DNA from: Synergistaceae bacterium
GTDB taxonomy: Bacteria; Synergistota; Synergistia; Synergistales; Synergistaceae
NCBI GenBank assembly: GCA_030531285.1
Contig: JAUNNW010000056.1
Span: 1-8,624, forward strand
Direction: 5' to 3'
Length of the DNA stretch: 8,624 bases
The notes below the pieces were generated by a model. That model was not told the DNA's origin. It was given only the letters and a program-made list of their open reading frames with translations, and made no database searches. This document shows, in pieces, positions 1-6,569 of the stretch; position 1 is the stretch's first letter; the number at the start of each line of letters is the position of its first letter. The translations under genes and the position numbers were made by a program.

Positions 1-75
1 GTGACGCTGCCTGTCCGCGAACAGATTGAAGTTCCTGTCCAGGAGCAGCTCGTTGTCGAATTCTATGCACGTTAG
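1..75 (+). CDS. rpsD: 30S ribosomal protein S4, C-terminal end (partial)
   Basis: The first 24 codons and the TAG stop of an ORF that begins before the window. The visible residues include VREQIEVPVQEQLVVEFYAR, which matches the very conserved C-terminus of S4 (IEVPVQEQLIVEYYSR type). S4 is a primary binder of 16S rRNA in 30S assembly and in many bacteria represses its own operon. Its position 28 bases before rpoA fits the usual rpsM-rpsK-rpsD-rpoA-rplQ order. The 5' part is outside the window, so length and start cannot be judged. Confidence 0.93.
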   Translation: MTLPVREQIEVPVQEQLVVEFYAR

Positions 76-103
76 TGCGAACAAGTGAAAGGAAGGGGTT
101 AGT

Positions 104-1084
104 ATGGAGCACGATCGTTACGATGTCGTAATGCAGGAGTCTACCCCCTCATACGGTAAATTAACAATCGAACCGCTTGAAAGAGGCTACGGAGTAACGC
201 TCGGAAACTCACTTCGCCGCGTTCTGCTTTCTTCAATCTCCGGAGCAGCAATTATCGCGGTTCGCATAGAGGGTGTCCTTCACGAGTTCAGCACGGTTCC
301 GGGTGTAAAGGAAGATGTGATTGAACTCCTTGTAAACCTTAAGCATATAGCAGTCAGATGCAGCTCAAATACCGTAAAAACACTCAGACTTGAGGCAGTC
401 GGTCCGAAACGTGTTACGGCGGCGGATATTGAGCCGGATGCGGATATTGAATTCCCTAATCCGGACGCATACATCTGCACGCTTGAAGACGGTGCCCGCA
501 TTGCAATGGATATTTATGTAAGCACCGGAACAGGCTATGCGCCTATCGACAGACCGCGCGCAGCGTGGCTGCCGGCAGACGCACTGCAGACAGATGCGCT
601 TTTCTCGCCTGTTGAAAGGGTTAAATACGAAATCGCTGACAAGCGTCAGGGACAGCGTACGGACTATGACAGTCTCAACCTTGAAATATGGACGAACAGC
701 ACGGTCAGCGCTGAAGACGCCATAGTTCAGGCAGGCAGAATCCTCAAAAGCTACTACGTCTCAATAATAGAGGCGATAGCCGGTCCTGGAAGCAGCGACG
801 TTGAAGATCTGAGCAGCGACAATACGCCGAAACAGAAAGCATACCAGATAGGCGACAATGCCTGGCTCGGGCGTTCTATCCGCGATTTGGAGCTTTCTGT
901 ACGCAGCGAAAACTGTCTGCTTCGCGGAGGTGTGCATCTCATAAGCGACCTTGTTGAAAAGACCAAAGAAGACCTTATGAAAACGCGCAACCTTGGAAGA
1001 ATTTCCCTTAAGGAAATCGAAGAAAGGCTTGAAAAGCTTGACCTTCACCTTGCAGGAAACACAGAAACAGAGGAGGAAAAATAA
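104..1084 (+). CDS. rpoA: DNA-directed RNA polymerase subunit alpha
   Basis: A 326-residue protein, normal length for the alpha subunit, which dimerises to nucleate RNA polymerase assembly and contacts UP elements and activators. The N-terminal domain (about 1-230) carries the hallmark LERGYGVTLGNSLRRVLLSS near residues 26-45 and the GVKEDVIELLVNLK segment. After a linker (about 231-250) the C-terminal domain has a recognisable helix-hairpin-helix-type stretch, SVRSENCLLRGGVHLISDL, followed by TRNLGRISLKEIEERL. The start is the ATG at 104, 5 bases after a GGAAGGGG ribosome-binding site (91-98). The gene lies between rpsD and rplQ, and its TAA stop directly abuts the rplQ ATG, so translation is probably coupled. 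Nothing in it looks damaged. Confidence 0.98.
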   Translation: MEHDRYDVVMQESTPSYGKLTIEPLERGYGVTLGNSLRRVLLSSISGAAIIAVRIEGVLHEFSTVPGVKEDVIELLVNLKHIAVRCSSNTVKTLRLEAVGPKRVTAADIEPDADIEFPNPDAYICTLEDGARIAMDIYVSTGTGYAPIDRPRAAWLPADALQTDALFSPVERVKYEIADKRQGQRTDYDSLNLEIWTNSTVSAEDAIVQAGRILKSYYVSIIEAIAGPGSSDVEDLSSDNTPKQKAYQIGDNAWLGRSIRDLELSVRSENCLLRGGVHLISDLVEKTKEDLMKTRNLGRISLKEIEERLEKLDLHLAGNTETEEEK

Positions 1085-1438
1085 ATGAGACACCGCATGG
1101 CACTTAGAAAACTGGGACGTTGCAGTTCCCATCGCTGGGCAATGCTCGGCAACATGGCGGCAAGTCTCTTTGTGGCCGGCAGCATAGTTACAACGGAAAC
1201 AAGAGCGAAAGAACTTCGTAAGGTTGCCGAAAAAATGATTACAAAAGCAAAATCAGGCACACTTACCGACCGCCGCCTTGTTATCGCCCGTATGCCGCAC
1301 AAAGAAGCGGTTATCAAGCTCTTTAACGAGCTTGGCCCGAAATATGCCAACCGTAACGGCGGATACACAAGAATAGTCAAACTCGGAACGCGCCTCGGCG
1401 ACGCATCGCCCATGGTCGTAATCCAATTGGTTGACTAA
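1085..1438 (+). CDS. rplQ: 50S ribosomal protein L17
   Basis: A 117-residue protein, normal for bacterial L17, a 50S protein near the peptide exit tunnel. It starts MRHRMALRKLGRCSSHRWAM, close to the family consensus MRHRKAGRKLGRNSSHRKAM. The middle has the usual TTETRAKELRKVAEKMITKAK stretch, and the end has GGYTRIVKLGTRLGDASPMV. The ATG follows the rpoA stop with no gap, and its ribosome-binding site (AGGAGG, 1071-1076) lies inside the rpoA 3' end. The last codons (IQLVD plus stop) are the first part of a 79-bp tandem repeat that continues into the intergenic region. The repeat leaves the protein sequence intact. This is the last gene of the operon. Confidence 0.98.
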   Translation: MRHRMALRKLGRCSSHRWAMLGNMAASLFVAGSIVTTETRAKELRKVAEKMITKAKSGTLTDRRLVIARMPHKEAVIKLFNELGPKYANRNGGYTRIVKLGTRLGDASPMVVIQLVD

Positions 1439-1597
1439 TCATTTGGATTACGGACATACGAGAAACGGGCGCGGAGTGACCGGTTCTCGTATCAATAAAA
1501 TCCAGTCGGTTGACTAATCATTTGGATTACGGACATACGAGAAACGGGCGCGGAGTGTCCGGTTCTCGTATCAATAAAATCCAATTGGTTGACTAAT
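1421..1597 (+). repeat. 79-bp tandem repeat, 2.2 copies, overlapping the rplQ stop
   Basis: Two full 79-bp units (1421-1499 and 1500-1578) differ at only three positions. A third partial unit follows (1579-1597, matching the first 19 bases of unit 1). Unit 1 begins inside rplQ and includes its last codons and TAA. Each unit contains a hairpin: 9-bp perfect arms ATACGAGAA/TTCTCGTAT (1456-1464 with 1484-1492, and 1535-1543 with 1563-1571), an internal mismatch, then CGG/CCG, around a GC-rich loop. In unit 1 a second inverted repeat GTAATCCAA/TTGGATTAC (1418-1426 with 1443-1451) straddles the stop codon. The unit is non-coding after the stop. Its origin (slippage duplication of the rplQ 3' end plus an adjacent hairpin) and any role in mRNA 3'-end protection are inference. 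Confidence 0.93.
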
Positions 1598-1633
1598 TCA
1601 GATTAGTAAAAAACGGTTCGAACCAAAAAATAG

Positions 1634-1657
1634 AGCCCCGCGGAAGCGGGGCTTTTA
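1634..1657 (+). terminator. Rho-independent terminator after rplQ, probably bidirectional
   Basis: A perfect 8-bp stem, AGCCCCGC (1634-1641) with GCGGGGCT (1646-1653), closes a GGAA tetraloop and is followed by TTTT. On the opposite strand the same stem is followed by CTATTTTTT, so it can also end the antiporter gene arriving from the right, whose stop lies about 20 bases away. Confidence 0.92.
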
Positions 1658-1675
1658 TAATGCTTTACGGCTGTG

Positions 1676-3331
1676 TTATGCGCCGTGATTTTTTATACGT
1701 GAACGTATTGCAAACAGCACGGCGGACAGCAGAATGAGAGTAAAAGGCAGTCCGATTAAAGCCAAACTGCTCTCAAAAGCGTAGGCAAGCCAGCCCGTAA
1801 GCAGATAGCCGACCGCGGAACAAACGACGACAACGGCAACGTAAGGCAGCTGAGTTGTTACGTGATTAACATGTTCGCAATGCGCGCCGGCGGACGCCAT
1901 AATAGTCGTGTCGCTGATCGGAGAGCAATGGTCTCCGGCAACCGCGCCCGAAAGACAGGCTGCGATTGAAACTACAAGCATCTGATACGTATCTGTACTG
2001 CCAAAAATATTGCACACAATCGGAATTAAAATCGCAAACGTCCCCCAGCTTGTGCCTGTTGAAAAAGCGAGGAAAAATGCGACAAGAAAAATAATAACGG
2101 GAAGGAAAAGCTGCAAGGACGAGGCTGAACCTGCCACAATCCGCTGCACGTAAAATTTTGCGCCGAGAAGCCCCGTCATTCCCGAAAGCGTCCACGCCAT
2201 AGTTAAAATGAGAACAGGCGCCACCATAGCCTTAAAACCGTTTGGAACGCAATCCATAAACTCCTGAAAAGTCATAACGCCGCGGAACATATAGAGAGCA
2301 AAGGCCGCTATAAGCGTAACAAAAGTCCCAAAAACAAGACCTTTTGAGGCATCGCAGCTGGCAAAAGCGTTGACAAAAGGTATGCCGTTAAAAAAGCCTC
2401 CCGTATAAAGCATACCCGTACAGCAGCAGAAAATCAGGATAAGCACAGGCGCGGCGAGGTCAACAATCTGTCCTTTAGGGTCAACAAGCTCCTTGTCCGC
2501 CTCTCCGTACGGACGCTCCGCAGTGGTGAACAAATCTCCTTTTGCCGCGTTATCCTCGTGCAGCTTCATCGCGCCGAAATCAAAATTCATAAGCGCGAGG
2601 GCGAAAAGCATAAACAAAGTGCCGAGCGCGTAGAAATTAAACGGTATGGTGTGCAGGAACATCGTAAAACCGTTAATATGAGAATCTGCGGGAACAGAAG
2701 ACGTTACGGCTGCCGCCCAGCTTGAAACCGGAGCGAGAATACACACGGGAGCGGCGGTCGCGTCAATTTGGTAGGCAAGTTTTGCGCGGCTTATGCCGCA
2801 CTTGTCGGTAACGGGACGCATGACAGAGCCGACTGTGAGACAATTGAAATAATCATCCACGAAAATAATTATGCCAAGCAGCGCAGTGGCGCAAAGCGCG
2901 CCCGCCCGCGTCTTAATGTTCTTTGAAGCCCAATGCCCGAAAGCGCGCGAACCGCCAACCTTATTCATCAAAGAAACAAGAATGCCGAGCATCACAAGGA
3001 AAATCAAAATACCGACGTTCCATGTATTTGAAAGTTTGGCTGCCATACCGCCCTCTGCGTTGTAAAAAAGCGCATTCAGCATAAACTCAAGATTGCCGTT
3101 TGCGTAAAGCAGCGCTCCGAACAAAATGCCGGTAAAAAGCGAAGAATAAACCTCCTTGGTGACAAGAGCAAGAACTATCGCTATAACGGGCGGAAAAAGG
3201 GCAAAAATCGTGGCGTAAGCCGCAGGCTTGTAACTCTCTCCCGCCGTAGAACCGGCTCTGCCGTTCAGCCACGCCAAAACAGCAAACAGGACAACCGCCG
3301 CCGTCAAAAAAGCGTAATTATTCCTCCTCAT
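1676..3331 (-). CDS. nhaC: Na+/H+ antiporter, NhaC family
   Basis: A 551-residue, very hydrophobic protein with about eleven or twelve predicted membrane segments, a first one near residues 6-22, and a typical NhaC-family length. Family-like features include a central IIIFVDDYFNCLTVGSVMRP segment, an ISRAKLAYQIDATAAPVCI segment, and the late FSTGTSWGTFAILIPI and GAVAGDHCSPISDTTIMASAG blocks, with conserved charged and polar residues in membrane helices. Such proteins exchange external H+ for internal Na+, and some relatives exchange amino-acid or malate/lactate pairs, so the substrate is not certain. I chose the ATG at 3331 rather than the in-frame GTG at 3340. GGGGAG (plus 3340-3345) stands 8 bases before the ATG and overlaps the GTG. 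The gene is monocistronic, converges on rplQ and shares its terminator. Confidence 0.88.
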   Translation of the reverse strand: MRRNNYAFLTAAVVLFAVLAWLNGRAGSTAGESYKPAAYATIFALFPPVIAIVLALVTKEVYSSLFTGILFGALLYANGNLEFMLNALFYNAEGGMAAKLSNTWNVGILIFLVMLGILVSLMNKVGGSRAFGHWASKNIKTRAGALCATALLGIIIFVDDYFNCLTVGSVMRPVTDKCGISRAKLAYQIDATAAPVCILAPVSSWAAAVTSSVPADSHINGFTMFLHTIPFNFYALGTLFMLFALALMNFDFGAMKLHEDNAAKGDLFTTAERPYGEADKELVDPKGQIVDLAAPVLILIFCCCTGMLYTGGFFNGIPFVNAFASCDASKGLVFGTFVTLIAAFALYMFRGVMTFQEFMDCVPNGFKAMVAPVLILTMAWTLSGMTGLLGAKFYVQRIVAGSASSLQLFLPVIIFLVAFFLAFSTGTSWGTFAILIPIVCNIFGSTDTYQMLVVSIAACLSGAVAGDHCSPISDTTIMASAGAHCEHVNHVTTQLPYVAVVVVCSAVGYLLTGWLAYAFESSLALIGLPFTLILLSAVLFAIRSRIKNHGA

Positions 3332-3357
3332 GCAAACCACTCCCCATGTTTGTCCAA

Positions 3358-3409
3358 ATTATACATTATAGCCTGTAAAAAAGAATATAAATTGTTTGCA
3401 ATTTATATT
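3358..3409 (-). promoter_or_regulatory. Probable nhaC promoter with 11-bp palindrome
   Basis: Reading leftward there are two TATAAT hexamers (plus 3365-3370 and 3358-3363) upstream of the antiporter gene. No good -35 lies 16-18 bases before them. A perfect inverted repeat with 11-bp arms (3384-3394 AATATAAATTG, loop TTTG, 3399-3409 CAATTTATATT) covers the expected -35 position. The AT-rich symmetry and placement fit an operator for a repressor or activator better than a terminator. The regulator is unknown. Confidence 0.5.
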
Positions 3410-3645
3410 AGCGCGGCAGAAAAGGCAGAAAAAGCAGAAAAAAAAGGCTACTTTAAATGCTCAGCGCTAAATGCGCTTTTAAGGTTTTAGAGTAATTGGT
3501 TTTTAATAAACGGCTCGGGAAATTTTTAATTTTTTAAATAAATCCCAAGCCGTTTGTTTACGGCGGCGGAAAAAATTACGGGACAAAAACAGAGAATTGT
3601 GCGAAAATATGAGCGGAGAGAGTTTGGGTTGTAGAGGAGACCGCC
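3410..3645. other. AT-rich intergenic region with large imperfect hairpin
   Basis: I see no supported gene here. It holds a run of GCAGAAAA-like repeats (about 3415-3448) and an imperfect hairpin: AAACGGCT (3508-3515) pairs with AGCCGTTT (3548-3555), then one mismatch, then GGGA (3517-3520) with TCCC (3543-3546), enclosing an A/T loop. It has no clear U-tract. The promoter of the restriction-modification genes should lie in the right half, but I could not pick convincing -35/-10 boxes. The ribosome-binding site GAGGAG (3634-3639) of the methyltransferase closes the region. Confidence 0.55.
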
Positions 3646-4458
3646 ATGGCATTCAATAGCGATTATCTTGACAAAATTATTTGCGGCGACTGTTTAGAGG
3701 TTATGAAAAAAATGCCTTCTGAGTCTGTTGATTTGGTTGTCACGTCGCCGCCCTATAACCTGAAAAATTCTACAGGCAACGGAATGAAAGACGGCAGAGG
3801 CGGAAAATGGTCTAATGCCGCCTTGATAAACGGCTACGTTACCTACGATGATAATATGCCTTATGATGAATATATTTTATGGCAGCGCGAATGTTTATCA
3901 GAGATGATGCGGCTTATTAAGCCTGACGGCGCAATTTTTTATAATCACAAATGGAGAGTGCAGGGCGGGCTTATTCAGGACAGACGTGAAATAATCAGCG
4001 ATTTTCCTGTCAGGCAGATTATTATTTGGAAACGCAAGGGTGGTATTAACTTTAATGCTGGATATTTCCTGCCGACCTATGAAGTTATTTATATGATTTG
4101 CAAACCTGAATTTAAACTTGTCAAGGGGGCTAATTCGTACGGTGATATTTGGGAGTTTATGCAGGAACAGAAAAATGGGCATCCTGCGCCGTTTCCCGTT
4201 GCTTTAATAAATCGTATTATATCAAGTACGAGTGCACAAATAATATTAGACCCGTTTATGGGCTCAGGAACAACTGCCGTTTCCGCTAAACAGTTGGGAA
4301 GGCACTATGTCGGCATAGAGATTGCACCTGAATATTGCAAAATGGCTGAGGAAAGAATAGCTGATACTGATGTTGAGAGACAGCTTATTTTTACCGTTAA
4401 ACAGTCCAAATCTGAACTGATGAAAAATCAAAATACTCTTTTCGCGGAGGGGTGCTGA
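3646..4458 (+). CDS. Type II DNA methyltransferase, beta class (N4-cytosine or N6-adenine)
   Basis: A 270-residue site-specific methyltransferase that should modify host DNA to protect it from the adjacent endonuclease. Catalytic motif IV is TSPPY (33-37). The S-adenosylmethionine motif I, DPFMGSGT (202-209), comes late, followed by GIEI (223-226). The order IV, target recognition, I defines the beta class. IICGDCLEVM (11-20) and HPAPFP (179-184) fit other conserved family positions. The S/T-PPY form of motif IV is frequent in N4-cytosine enzymes but does not exclude N6-adenine. The ATG lies 6 bases after GAGGAG. The gene is richer in A/T-ending codons than rpoA and rplQ, which suggests acquisition by transfer. 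Its stop is 2 bases before the endonuclease ATG, making a two-gene operon. Confidence 0.92.
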   Translation: MAFNSDYLDKIICGDCLEVMKKMPSESVDLVVTSPPYNLKNSTGNGMKDGRGGKWSNAALINGYVTYDDNMPYDEYILWQRECLSEMMRLIKPDGAIFYNHKWRVQGGLIQDRREIISDFPVRQIIIWKRKGGINFNAGYFLPTYEVIYMICKPEFKLVKGANSYGDIWEFMQEQKNGHPAPFPVALINRIISSTSAQIILDPFMGSGTTAVSAKQLGRHYVGIEIAPEYCKMAEERIADTDVERQLIFTVKQSKSELMKNQNTLFAEGC

Positions 4459-4460
4459 TT

Positions 4461-5249
4461 ATGATTGAATATACCAAAGAAACATTAACTAAAGCATTGT
4501 TAAACATATCAAATATGGGGTGGATAGAAAACAGACGAAGCGGCAACGACGGAGGAGTCGGCAATACGCTTGAAGATTTGTTAGGAATAACAGAGAATAA
4601 TTTGCCGCTTCCAAATGCTGCCGAGTGGGAATTGAAAACGCACAGGAAAGGGTCGTCGTCTTTACTGACGTTGTTTCACGTCGAACCCTCTCCAAGAGCA
4701 ATGAAAATTGTCCCTAATCTCCTTTTGCCGAAGTACGGGTGGAAACATAAAGATGCAGGAGGCCGGTATCCTGAAGGCGAGAAATCTTTCAGACAAACAA
4801 TTAACAGCGGCGGGACAGGAAGGGGTTTTAAGGTAAAAGCAGACTATATTAACAGGAGAGTTGTCATATCTTTTGACAGTGCGTCTGTTGATGATGAATT
4901 TGCAGATTGGCTTGAAAATTTGAGACAAACTATCGGGCTTGACGAATTAAACCCTGTCCCGTATTGGGGCTTTGACGATTTGGCGGGAAAAATCAGGACA
5001 AAATTGTTGAATTGTTTTTACGTTAAGGCCAGTGTCAAAACTGAAAATAATAAGAAATTTTGGCATTACAATGAAATATACCGCTGTTCTAACTTTTCGT
5101 TTGACAAATTTCTTGAACAGCTTGAAATGGGTAATGTGTTTGTTGATTTTGACGCAAGAACAGGGCACAACCACGGCACAAAATTCAGGTATGCAGAATG
5201 TGTACATGGGATTGAAGCCCTGTATGATAATGTAATTAAAATTCTATAA
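4461..5249 (+). CDS. Type II restriction endonuclease, MvaI/BcnI-like
   Basis: A 262-residue protein placed directly after the methyltransferase. Near the N-terminus it has GNTLEDLLGITEN (about 34-46) and then AEWELKTHRKG (about 54-64). This GNTLE...E-L-K arrangement is the pattern I recall for MvaI/BcnI enzymes and the related MutH nuclease fold, where the acidic residues and the ELK lysine bind metal and cut. The C-terminal DARTGHNHGTKFR (231-243) adds histidines of the type seen late in this family. MvaI and BcnI cut CCWGG and CCSGG; a similar short GC-rich target is inference. I prefer the ATG at 4461 over the in-frame GTG at 4452: the GGAGGGG site (4446-4452) sits 8 bases before the ATG and overlaps the GTG. 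It is AT-rich like its partner. Confidence 0.8.
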   Translation: MIEYTKETLTKALLNISNMGWIENRRSGNDGGVGNTLEDLLGITENNLPLPNAAEWELKTHRKGSSSLLTLFHVEPSPRAMKIVPNLLLPKYGWKHKDAGGRYPEGEKSFRQTINSGGTGRGFKVKADYINRRVVISFDSASVDDEFADWLENLRQTIGLDELNPVPYWGFDDLAGKIRTKLLNCFYVKASVKTENNKKFWHYNEIYRCSNFSFDKFLEQLEMGNVFVDFDARTGHNHGTKFRYAECVHGIEALYDNVIKIL

Positions 5250-5265
5250 TTACAATTTAATTAGT

Positions 5266-5297
5266 CCGCGAAGAGTGAGAGCTCTTCGTGGTTTTTT
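5266..5297 (+). terminator. Rho-independent terminator after the R-M operon
   Basis: A 10-bp stem with one G-U pair, CCGCGAAGAG (5266-5275) with CTCTTCGTGG (5282-5291), a 6-base loop and a run of six T (5292-5297). It begins 16 bases after the endonuclease stop and separates this operon from the convergent repressor gene, whose stop codon overlaps the T-run. Confidence 0.9.
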
Positions 5298-5937
5298 ATA
5301 TTACTCCCGCGACTTTCTGCAGGTCGGGTACAACGTAGAGGACTTTGCCGAGGATTCTGACGTCCTGATTTTCGGGGTCGATTATTCTGTCGGGGTATTC
5401 CGCTTTGTTGAAGCTGACAAGCGTGATTGTGCCGTTTTTGTTGTACAGCACCCCTTTGACAAACAGTCTGTTGTCAACGCTGACGATTGCTATGTCGCCC
5501 TGCGTGACTTCAATGTTTGCCGCAAAAAGCACTTTTGCGCCGTCGTGTATGACAGGCTCCATGCTGTTGCCTTCCGCGCAGATGATTTTGCAGTCCGCAC
5601 CCTGCCAGCTGTAGCCCATGAGAGCCGCCGAGGCTATCGGATATTCGTCTATCGTGTTCCATTCAACGCCGTCAATGCCGTTTCCCGTTCCGGCGGAAGC
5701 GCCTATTATTTTGTCTATAACCGGTACGAAGACAACGGAGGCAAGGGTCATTGCGTTGCCGCACAGGTAATCCGCGGTGACGCCCAGCGCCTTTGACAGC
5801 TTCTGCAAAATGTCAGAGGTCGGTTTTGCGTTCTTCGCTTCGTAGCGGAAAACCGTCGATGGCGTTACACCTATGGCGTCCGCAAGCTCTTTTCTGGACA
5901 TTCCCATTTCTTTTCTCGCGATTTCTATGTTGTTCAT
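5296..5937 (-). CDS. CI/LexA-like repressor: XRE helix-turn-helix plus S24 self-cleaving domain
   Basis: A 213-residue phage-type repressor. Residues 3-58 form a Cro/CI helix-turn-helix (RKELADAIGVTPSTVFRYE, then KLSKALGVTADYLCG). Residues about 75-213 are an S24 LexA-like domain, with the nucleophile Ser125 in GNSMEPVIHDG and the lysine Lys161 in RLFVKGV. A likely Ala-Gly self-cleavage site is Ala82-Gly83 in GASAGTG. Such proteins repress operators until DNA damage, through RecA, triggers cleavage. The ATG at 5937 gives the usual N-terminus. Its ribosome-binding site is weak (AAAGG, 12 bases away), and an upstream TTG at 5949 is possible but would abut that site. It has its own promoter. It may control the neighbouring leftward cluster or a lost prophage; its target is unknown. 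Confidence 0.9.
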   Translation of the reverse strand: MNNIEIARKEMGMSRKELADAIGVTPSTVFRYEAKNAKPTSDILQKLSKALGVTADYLCGNAMTLASVVFVPVIDKIIGASAGTGNGIDGVEWNTIDEYPIASAALMGYSWQGADCKIICAEGNSMEPVIHDGAKVLFAANIEVTQGDIAIVSVDNRLFVKGVLYNKNGTITLVSFNKAEYPDRIIDPENQDVRILGKVLYVVPDLQKVAGVI

Positions 5938-5973
5938 GCCTGTCCACAACCTTTCATAAGCTTCTGCCGGTTA

Positions 5974-6001
5974 ATTTTATCATAAAATTTACGAAGTGCA
6001 A
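5974..6001 (-). promoter_or_regulatory. Promoter of the CI/LexA-like repressor
   Basis: Reading leftward, TTGCAC (plus 5996-6001) and TAAAAT (plus 5974-5979) are separated by 16 bases, a good sigma-70/sigma-A match about 36 bases before the repressor ATG. Operator-like half-sites lie just upstream. Confidence 0.65.
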
Positions 6002-6017
6002 GAGCAAAAATGAATAA

Positions 6018-6069
6018 TGCGCAAAAATATTTTTTATATTGCGCAAACGCAATTTTAAGTATAAAATAT
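6018..6069 (+). promoter_or_regulatory. Operator-like half-sites and possible divergent promoter
   Basis: TGCGCAA (6018-6024) and TTGCGCA (6039-6045) are an exact inverted pair around an AT-rich 14-base core, and a CGCAA half-site follows at 6048-6052. On the plus strand TTGCGC (6039-6044), a 17-base gap and TAAAAT (6062-6067) resemble a promoter whose -35 lies in the right half-site. This is the layout expected for a CI-type repressor facing a divergent promoter. No convincing rightward gene follows, so either it is a remnant or it drives an unrecognised RNA. Confidence 0.45.
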
Positions 6070-6126
6070 TAACGAACACGAAACCGAGAGCGCGAAAGAA
6101 CAGCCGGATACGTCTGCGCGACGGCA

Positions 6127-6156
6127 GAAAAAGAAACGGCAGCCCTAAGGCTGCCG
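6127..6156 (-). terminator. Terminator of the leftward small-gene cluster
   Basis: Perfect 8-bp arms CGGCAGCC (6137-6144) and GGCTGCCG (6149-6156) around CTAA. In the leftward direction the stem is followed by TTTCTTTTTC. It lies about 28 bases after the last gene of the cluster and isolates it from the repressor gene. Confidence 0.85.
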
Positions 6157-6183
6157 CAAGGTGCAGTAATGAAAACCGACAAT

Positions 6184-6360
6184 TCATTTTATGCGGATAG
6201 TGCCGTTTGCAATGCCGCGCCTGAACGCGCGCTTTGTGTAACGTTTCGCGCAGGCGGCAAGCACCTTCTGCATGGAGGTTCCGTTTAAGCGCGCCATACA
6301 GAGAAACGCTGCGCGCACACCATTGTCAAGCCTTATCGTAACCTTAGCATTCGAATTCAT
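6184..6360 (-). CDS. Small ribbon-helix-helix DNA-binding protein
   Basis: A 58-residue basic protein. AKVTIRLDNGVRAAFLCMARLNGTSMQKVLAACAKRY (shown here as a motif: short beta strand KVTIRL, then two helices broken by NGTS) follows the Arc/MetJ/CopG pattern, whose members bind DNA as dimers through the strand. The C-terminus is Arg/Lys-rich (KRAFRRG). I chose the ATG at 6360 because GGAAGGAG lies 9 bases upstream; the frame stays open further up without a better site. The start overlaps the end of the preceding 70-aa gene by 17 bases, so translation is probably coupled. It is the last gene before the terminator. It is likely a local transcriptional regulator or the antitoxin-like half of a pair; its target is unknown. 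Confidence 0.7.
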   Translation of the reverse strand: MNSNAKVTIRLDNGVRAAFLCMARLNGTSMQKVLAACAKRYTKRAFRRGIANGTIRIK

Positions 6361-6556
6361 TATCCTCATCTCCTTCCTCATCATTATCTTTACAAATGTA
6401 GGAAATAACGCTCCCCGTGTTTTCATCGCGTGCAAGCCGCGTGAACTGCTCAAGCAGCAAATAAACGCCGCTGTCCATTTTCTGTCTGTCAAGTCCGGCA
6501 ACCCTTTCCGCTTCTTTTGCCGAAAGCTCGCATACTATGTTCACATTCAGATTCAA
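6344..6556 (-). CDS. Hypothetical 70-aa protein with acidic tail
   Basis: I do not recognise the family. The protein is 70 residues long. The N-terminal half looks like an amphipathic strand-helix (NVNIVCELSAKEAERVAGL), the middle is helical (GVYLLLEQFTRLARDE), and the tail is strongly acidic (DNDEEGDEDNEFEC). No membrane segment is seen. The start is a TTG at 6556, chosen because GGGAGG stands 8-9 bases before it and directly follows the TAG of the sigma-like gene (gap of 13 bases). A GTG at codon 5 is an alternative. Its end overlaps the ribbon-helix-helix gene, and its acidic tail beside a basic DNA-binding partner suggests, as inference only, that the two products interact. Confidence 0.65.
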   Translation of the reverse strand: MNLNVNIVCELSAKEAERVAGLDRQKMDSGVYLLLEQFTRLARDENTGSVISYICKDNDEEGDEDNEFEC

Positions 6557-6569
6557 CTTTAATCCCTCC

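Noticed and set aside
1045..1413. A 122-codon leftward open frame opposite rplQ
   Set aside because: It lies fully against the conserved rplQ and the end of rpoA and encodes nothing recognisable.
1421..1597. The 79-bp repeat as a CRISPR array
   Set aside because: Units are contiguous with no unique spacers, are too long, and begin inside rplQ.
1615..1624. GGTTCGAACC resembling a tRNA T-arm or attachment core
   Set aside because: No acceptor, anticodon or CCA elements surround it, so it is just a 10-bp palindrome before the terminator.
5275..5796. A 173-codon rightward open frame opposite the repressor gene
   Set aside because: It is antisense to a clear XRE-S24 repressor, starts inside the R-M terminator stem, and has no recognisable domain or ribosome-binding site.
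5954..6187. A 77-codon leftward open frame between the cluster and the repressor
   Set aside because: It runs through the terminator hairpin and the repressor promoter, has low-complexity Leu/Phe/Arg content and lacks a ribosome-binding site.
6272..6562. A 96-codon rightward open frame opposite the two small regulator genes
   Set aside because: The leftward genes have good ribosome-binding sites and a recognisable ribbon-helix-helix fold; this frame has neither.
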